Source of the DNA: Margaritifera margaritifera
Lineage: Eukaryota > Mollusca > Bivalvia > Unionida > Margaritiferidae
Length of the DNA: 64,000 nucleotides
Direction: 5' to 3'
NCBI GenBank assembly: GCA_029931535.1
Contig: JAQPZY010001501.1
Location: forward strand, 1,496,501 to 1,560,500
In this document: one piece after another, positions 60,787 through 64,000 of the stretch
Numbering within the stretch: the stretch's first letter is position 1
How the letters are laid out: the number at the start of each line of letters is the position of its first letter
Position numbers and translations under genes: made by a program
Notes under the pieces: generated by a model
The model's database searches: none
What the model was told of the DNA's origin: nothing
The model's input: the letters and a program-made list of their open reading frames with translations, nothing else

Positions 60787-61285
60787 AAAAATATTGAAAC
60801 TGATAAATTGTGAGTAGTAAAAGACACATCTGGACAACAATGCAAACATATATGTATTAGGTTTTATAGAGATGTCTTGAAAGGTTTCGGAGTTATGTTC
60901 CAGAAATGAAAGTGTGAATGATGAATGGATTAATTAACAGACAATGGATGACAACTCTACAAGATATTGAAACTGAACAATTGTGAAGCAAACAATATTT
61001 CGGGATTACTTGCCTAATATGCAAACCGAGTTTAAGTAGAAATATCTAAAACAGTTTTGGAGTTTTGCCCAGAAACGAAAGTGTATTTATCTGGTGGATT
61101 GTTGGATGGAGAGACAAAAAAAAAACAACAACAAATATTCAAGCGTATAAAATGTAATGAATTATTAACAGCAAAAGTCTAATCAGGATCATTAGTCTAA
61201 TTTTTTTAAAATGTTTCATATAGATTTCTTGAACGGTTTTGGAGTTATGCTCCAGCAAGGAAATGTGACGGACGAACGGACGGAC
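60787..61285. repeat. diverged approximately 170-190-bp tandem repeat, 3 copies
   Basis: Each copy ends with a block of the form CTTGAAMGGTTTYGGAGTTATG, then CTCCAG, followed by AAATGTGACGGACGAACGG or decayed versions (near 60876, 61050 and 61231). The first two also share AATATTGAAACTGAWAAATTGTGA near their starts. The GGTTTTGGAGTTATGCTCC block is one I recall as widespread in molluscan genomes. Confidence 0.6.
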
Positions 61286-61811
61286 TATAACTTCGGTCGG
61301 TGGGGAATATTAAAAGCATGAAACCGAGATTTTGCATAACACTTCATAATAATTTTGAAAACATTCATGTCTTGATAAGGCGTAAGTTGAGAAAAAAATA
61401 CAACTTTACAGATGAAAGAAAAAACATGCCAATAAAATCAAACCTCAGGTTTCAAAACGATCGCAAGAATATTGTCATGATGTTATCCAATCTTTGACAG
61501 CATTTGTAAATCCGACTGCGTTCATCATATAAACAGCTGCATCAATTTAATTTCATTATGACCATTCTGATATGTGTAACATAATTTCCCATTGTCTTCA
61601 TCTAAGCACTATATTCAATTCAATAAACTTTCGTTTGTCTGAGGTGGATCTTTTCATGAGTTGAAATGGAACCATGTTTATATATTTGAAACGTGTGCAT
61701 TATAAAAGCACTTTTAATTATTAAAAAACCAACAAAAACGATCAAGTCCAATTGTAAAACTTGATAAAGCTTGCAAAATAGTTTGAATGCCATCAGGTCA
61801 TTCAAGTATGT

Positions 61812-61813
61812 AC

Positions 61814-61880
<67 letters not shown>
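61812..61880. repeat. (CA)n microsatellite
   Basis: About 34 CA units with one CG near the left end. A (GTT)n run follows at 61981-61999. Confidence 0.95.
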
Positions 61881-61884
<4 letters not shown>

Positions 61885-61885
61885 G

Positions 61886-63540
61886 TTTTTGTTATGTTGG
61901 TAAGACGATTTTCACCATCAAGTGTAAGTCAAAAAGTGTAATAGCTGATAAAATGCTGTAGTGGCGTGGATCAGGTGATTTGTTGTTGTTGTTGTTGCTG
62001 TTGTTTTTGTCGTAGCAAGGTAGGTCTAAGTTCCAAAAATTCAAAAAGCGATAAAAGTTGCAATTTTGCTTTAATGACATGCAAATAAAATCACGCCATT
62101 CACATACACATTTGTTAGAATTAAGTAGTTTTTGCATACTGGTGCTTCAAGCTTCTAGCGGTGGATGTACGGAAGAATGGATGGAGAGGACCAAATCAAA
62201 GTACCCCCATCTCAAGGAAGTAAGGGCCTAAAATGGGCAATTCGGAAGACTTCACCTAGGAAACAGTCTTAAATTTGAGTACTTTAAGAGATTTCATTAT
62301 GATTATAGAGTGATGATAACAATGAAAAGTTTCGTTCCCATGCAACTGGACTAAAATTGCAAAAGCTTTTCAACAGGGTGCAACAGTTCGAAAGTTGAAT
62401 TGAATATTATTGCACATTATTAGTATATATCTACTAAACATTGAGAATAATATTATTTTTAGATGTGTAACTATGACATGAGATATTACTGCTCAGTTTT
62501 TGATTGGAATACTAATTAATTCCATTATTAAGATTGAGTCCCTCGCATCTCATCCACTTTAATGAATTTCTTAAACTTCATCTAAGTGTCATATTGCCTG
62601 GCAGAGCATATATTACACTGTGGTTTGATTTATGTATAATGGTGTGACCCTCGGCACCAAAATATAAGACCACAAAATATTTAACAAACTTATCAAACAA
62701 GGAAATGTCTAATATACGCCAAATATAGTCTCTTTTCATTAGTTCCATTGAAAAAGAAAAACCGCTAAAGTGCAGAAATAGTGTTACGTGGCAGCCTTAA
62801 AATGTGTGTAATAATAACTTTTAGGTGGAAGAAAAAGACTAATTCTTCTGGCCGTGATTATATGATTTTTTTTTTAAAATTCTAAAAGACACACATATAA
62901 TCACGCCCCCTTCCCAATCCACTCTCCACTCTGAGCACAATATTCCTCCATTACACACTAGTTAGGGAACACTAGTAATTGGACAACTTAAACGTCAGCT
63001 TAATCTATCAGGCTTTAACTAATAGGCATGAGGAGGCCTGCGTCTTTGGAGCACAATCCTTGGCAATCCTTGCAAGTGTGTAGGACTAGGAAACAGATAC
63101 ATTTAAAACTGAAACAGATAAAACGGCTCTGGCATTACATGACAGCATTGATTAAATTAAACCCCAAATATACAAAAGCATCGACATTCAAAACTTAATG
63201 AAACACAAAAATGACCACAAAAGGTCTTCCTTTGGGTGTTAGATGAATTAGAACAGGAAGTCGTTAAGCACTTAAAGGTGTGGGATGACAAAACCAGATT
63301 AATATCTTTATGTATTGTGCTTTATGAATTTAATGTACCGAATTAGTAGTATCTGGATGGTAGTATGATTATATATTACATGAACATTTTCAACTTATTT
63401 TTTGCCTCCTGTGACAGAAATAATAAACTAAAATTAGAGATGTTTTAGACATGGTTGAGTCTGAAACTCAAACCTCCCCCCATAGTATCTGTCAGTTTTA
63501 GATTATTTTTTTTCTTTATCCATTAACAACCCTTCTTTTC
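61886..63540. other. no gene seen
   Basis: Unrecognised AT-rich sequence. Other Polinton genes were sought here and not found. Confidence 0.4.
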
Positions 63541-63544
63541 ATCT

Positions 63545-63845
63545 TTTTTCAGTTCTAAAGGAGTATAAGACCACAAATTTCCTGCATAGGAACACCACAT
63601 TATACATCTTTTAAAAGACTTGAAAGTTTCTTATTCATTCGCAGAACACCAAATATATTATCTTTATCGTATTCCCCTGTGTCATAACCGTTGATGCTTT
63701 GTTTCATGTTTTCGCAAAAGTTATCCGTCCCTATATGACTACACAACGAATCTGTATCTGTCATTACCAACCTCGTGTTATCACCATATTGGATTTTACC
63801 TTGTTGCAACAAAAATTGTACAGCAACAATTTTTTTTTTATATCT
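63545..63845 (-). pseudogene. Polinton/Maverick-type DNA polymerase B fragment
   Basis: Minus-strand fragment of a protein-primed family B DNA polymerase, the replicase of Polinton/Maverick giant DNA transposons. Seen: QYGDNTRLVMTDTDSLC with polymerase motif C (DTD at 63750-63758), IGTDNF, the FDTSEYP-like block GYDTGEYDKDN, then NKKLSSLLKDV. After a stop at about 63598 the frame still reads CGVPMQEICGL, matching the next conserved block, then further stops. About 100 codons of a protein usually over 1000. No integrase, ATPase or capsid genes are visible in the window, so it is an isolated scrap unless the element continues past 64 kb. Confidence 0.8.
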
Positions 63846-63858
63846 CTAACACCGTAAC

Positions 63859-63872
63859 ACCCCCCCCCCCCC
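63859..63872. repeat. poly(C) run
   Basis: About 14 C residues close to the window end. Confidence 0.9.
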
Positions 63873-64000
63873 ATCAATGTGTTTCGTTAATTTAATTTTC
63901 TTTTTTTTCAAACAGACTAACTCCAAGTCTTTATCTGTGATCGTTCTCTTCGCAATGTATATATCTCTCTGGTATTTGCAGAACTTGTTTTCACCGGCGC

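Overview
The window looks like animal nuclear DNA. It is AT-rich, with long (TA)n, (GA)n, (CA)n and (AAT)n tracts, several minisatellites, and coding sequence almost entirely from transposable elements. The element types (a Gmr1-like LTR retrotransposon, tRNA-derived SINEs, several LINE lineages, mariner, hAT MITEs, a Polinton polymerase scrap and a Penelope-type hammerhead motif) fit a lophotrochozoan best, probably a bivalve mollusc. That assignment is inference. I found no convincing host protein-coding gene; one 59-base exon-like segment at 50.9 kb is a weak candidate.

Layout. 0-13.5 kb is mostly unrecognised AT-rich DNA. It holds microsatellites, a complete 163-bp hAT-type MITE (5843-6005, 8-bp target duplication), a minus-strand LINE 3' relic (about 7733-8240) whose last codons have been amplified into an 11-copy minisatellite, and a palindromic dispersed repeat (11.65-11.80 kb). 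13,575-20,070 is a full-length minus-strand LTR retrotransposon: TATA target duplication, near-identical LTRs, a tRNA-Pro-type primer binding site, gag with SCAN-like capsid and zinc knuckle, then protease, integrase, reverse transcriptase and RNase H. Integrase lies before RT, the Gmr1 arrangement. The copy has two single-base frame breaks and an Asn in place of the first Asp of the RT YxDD motif, so it looks young but dead.

20-27 kb holds two more hAT-type MITEs, a tRNA-derived SINE head and a 27-bp minisatellite of about 20 copies. 27,549-29,237 (minus) is an intronless copy, with two frame breaks, of a multi-copy invertebrate family with a Cys-rich N terminus and no known function. 29.8-36 kb has two LINE RT relics and a 48-bp tandem repeat. 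36-44 kb is mainly unrecognised sequence with microsatellites and one inverted repeat.

44-64 kb contains a hammerhead ribozyme motif next to a (TA)n tract (44.5 kb), a mariner DD34D transposase pseudogene (45.3-45.7 kb), a 107/58-bp higher-order tandem repeat (47.5-48.05 kb), two tRNA-related SINEs (50.4 and 54.95 kb), a 31-bp minisatellite (52.1-52.3 kb), a minus-strand LINE (55.2-57.4 kb) interrupted by a 5'-truncated plus-strand LINE, and a fragment of protein-primed DNA polymerase B of Polinton type (63.6 kb).

The coding pieces do not form a pathway. They are independent parasitic elements, nested or decayed, and most can only act, if at all, as non-autonomous passengers.
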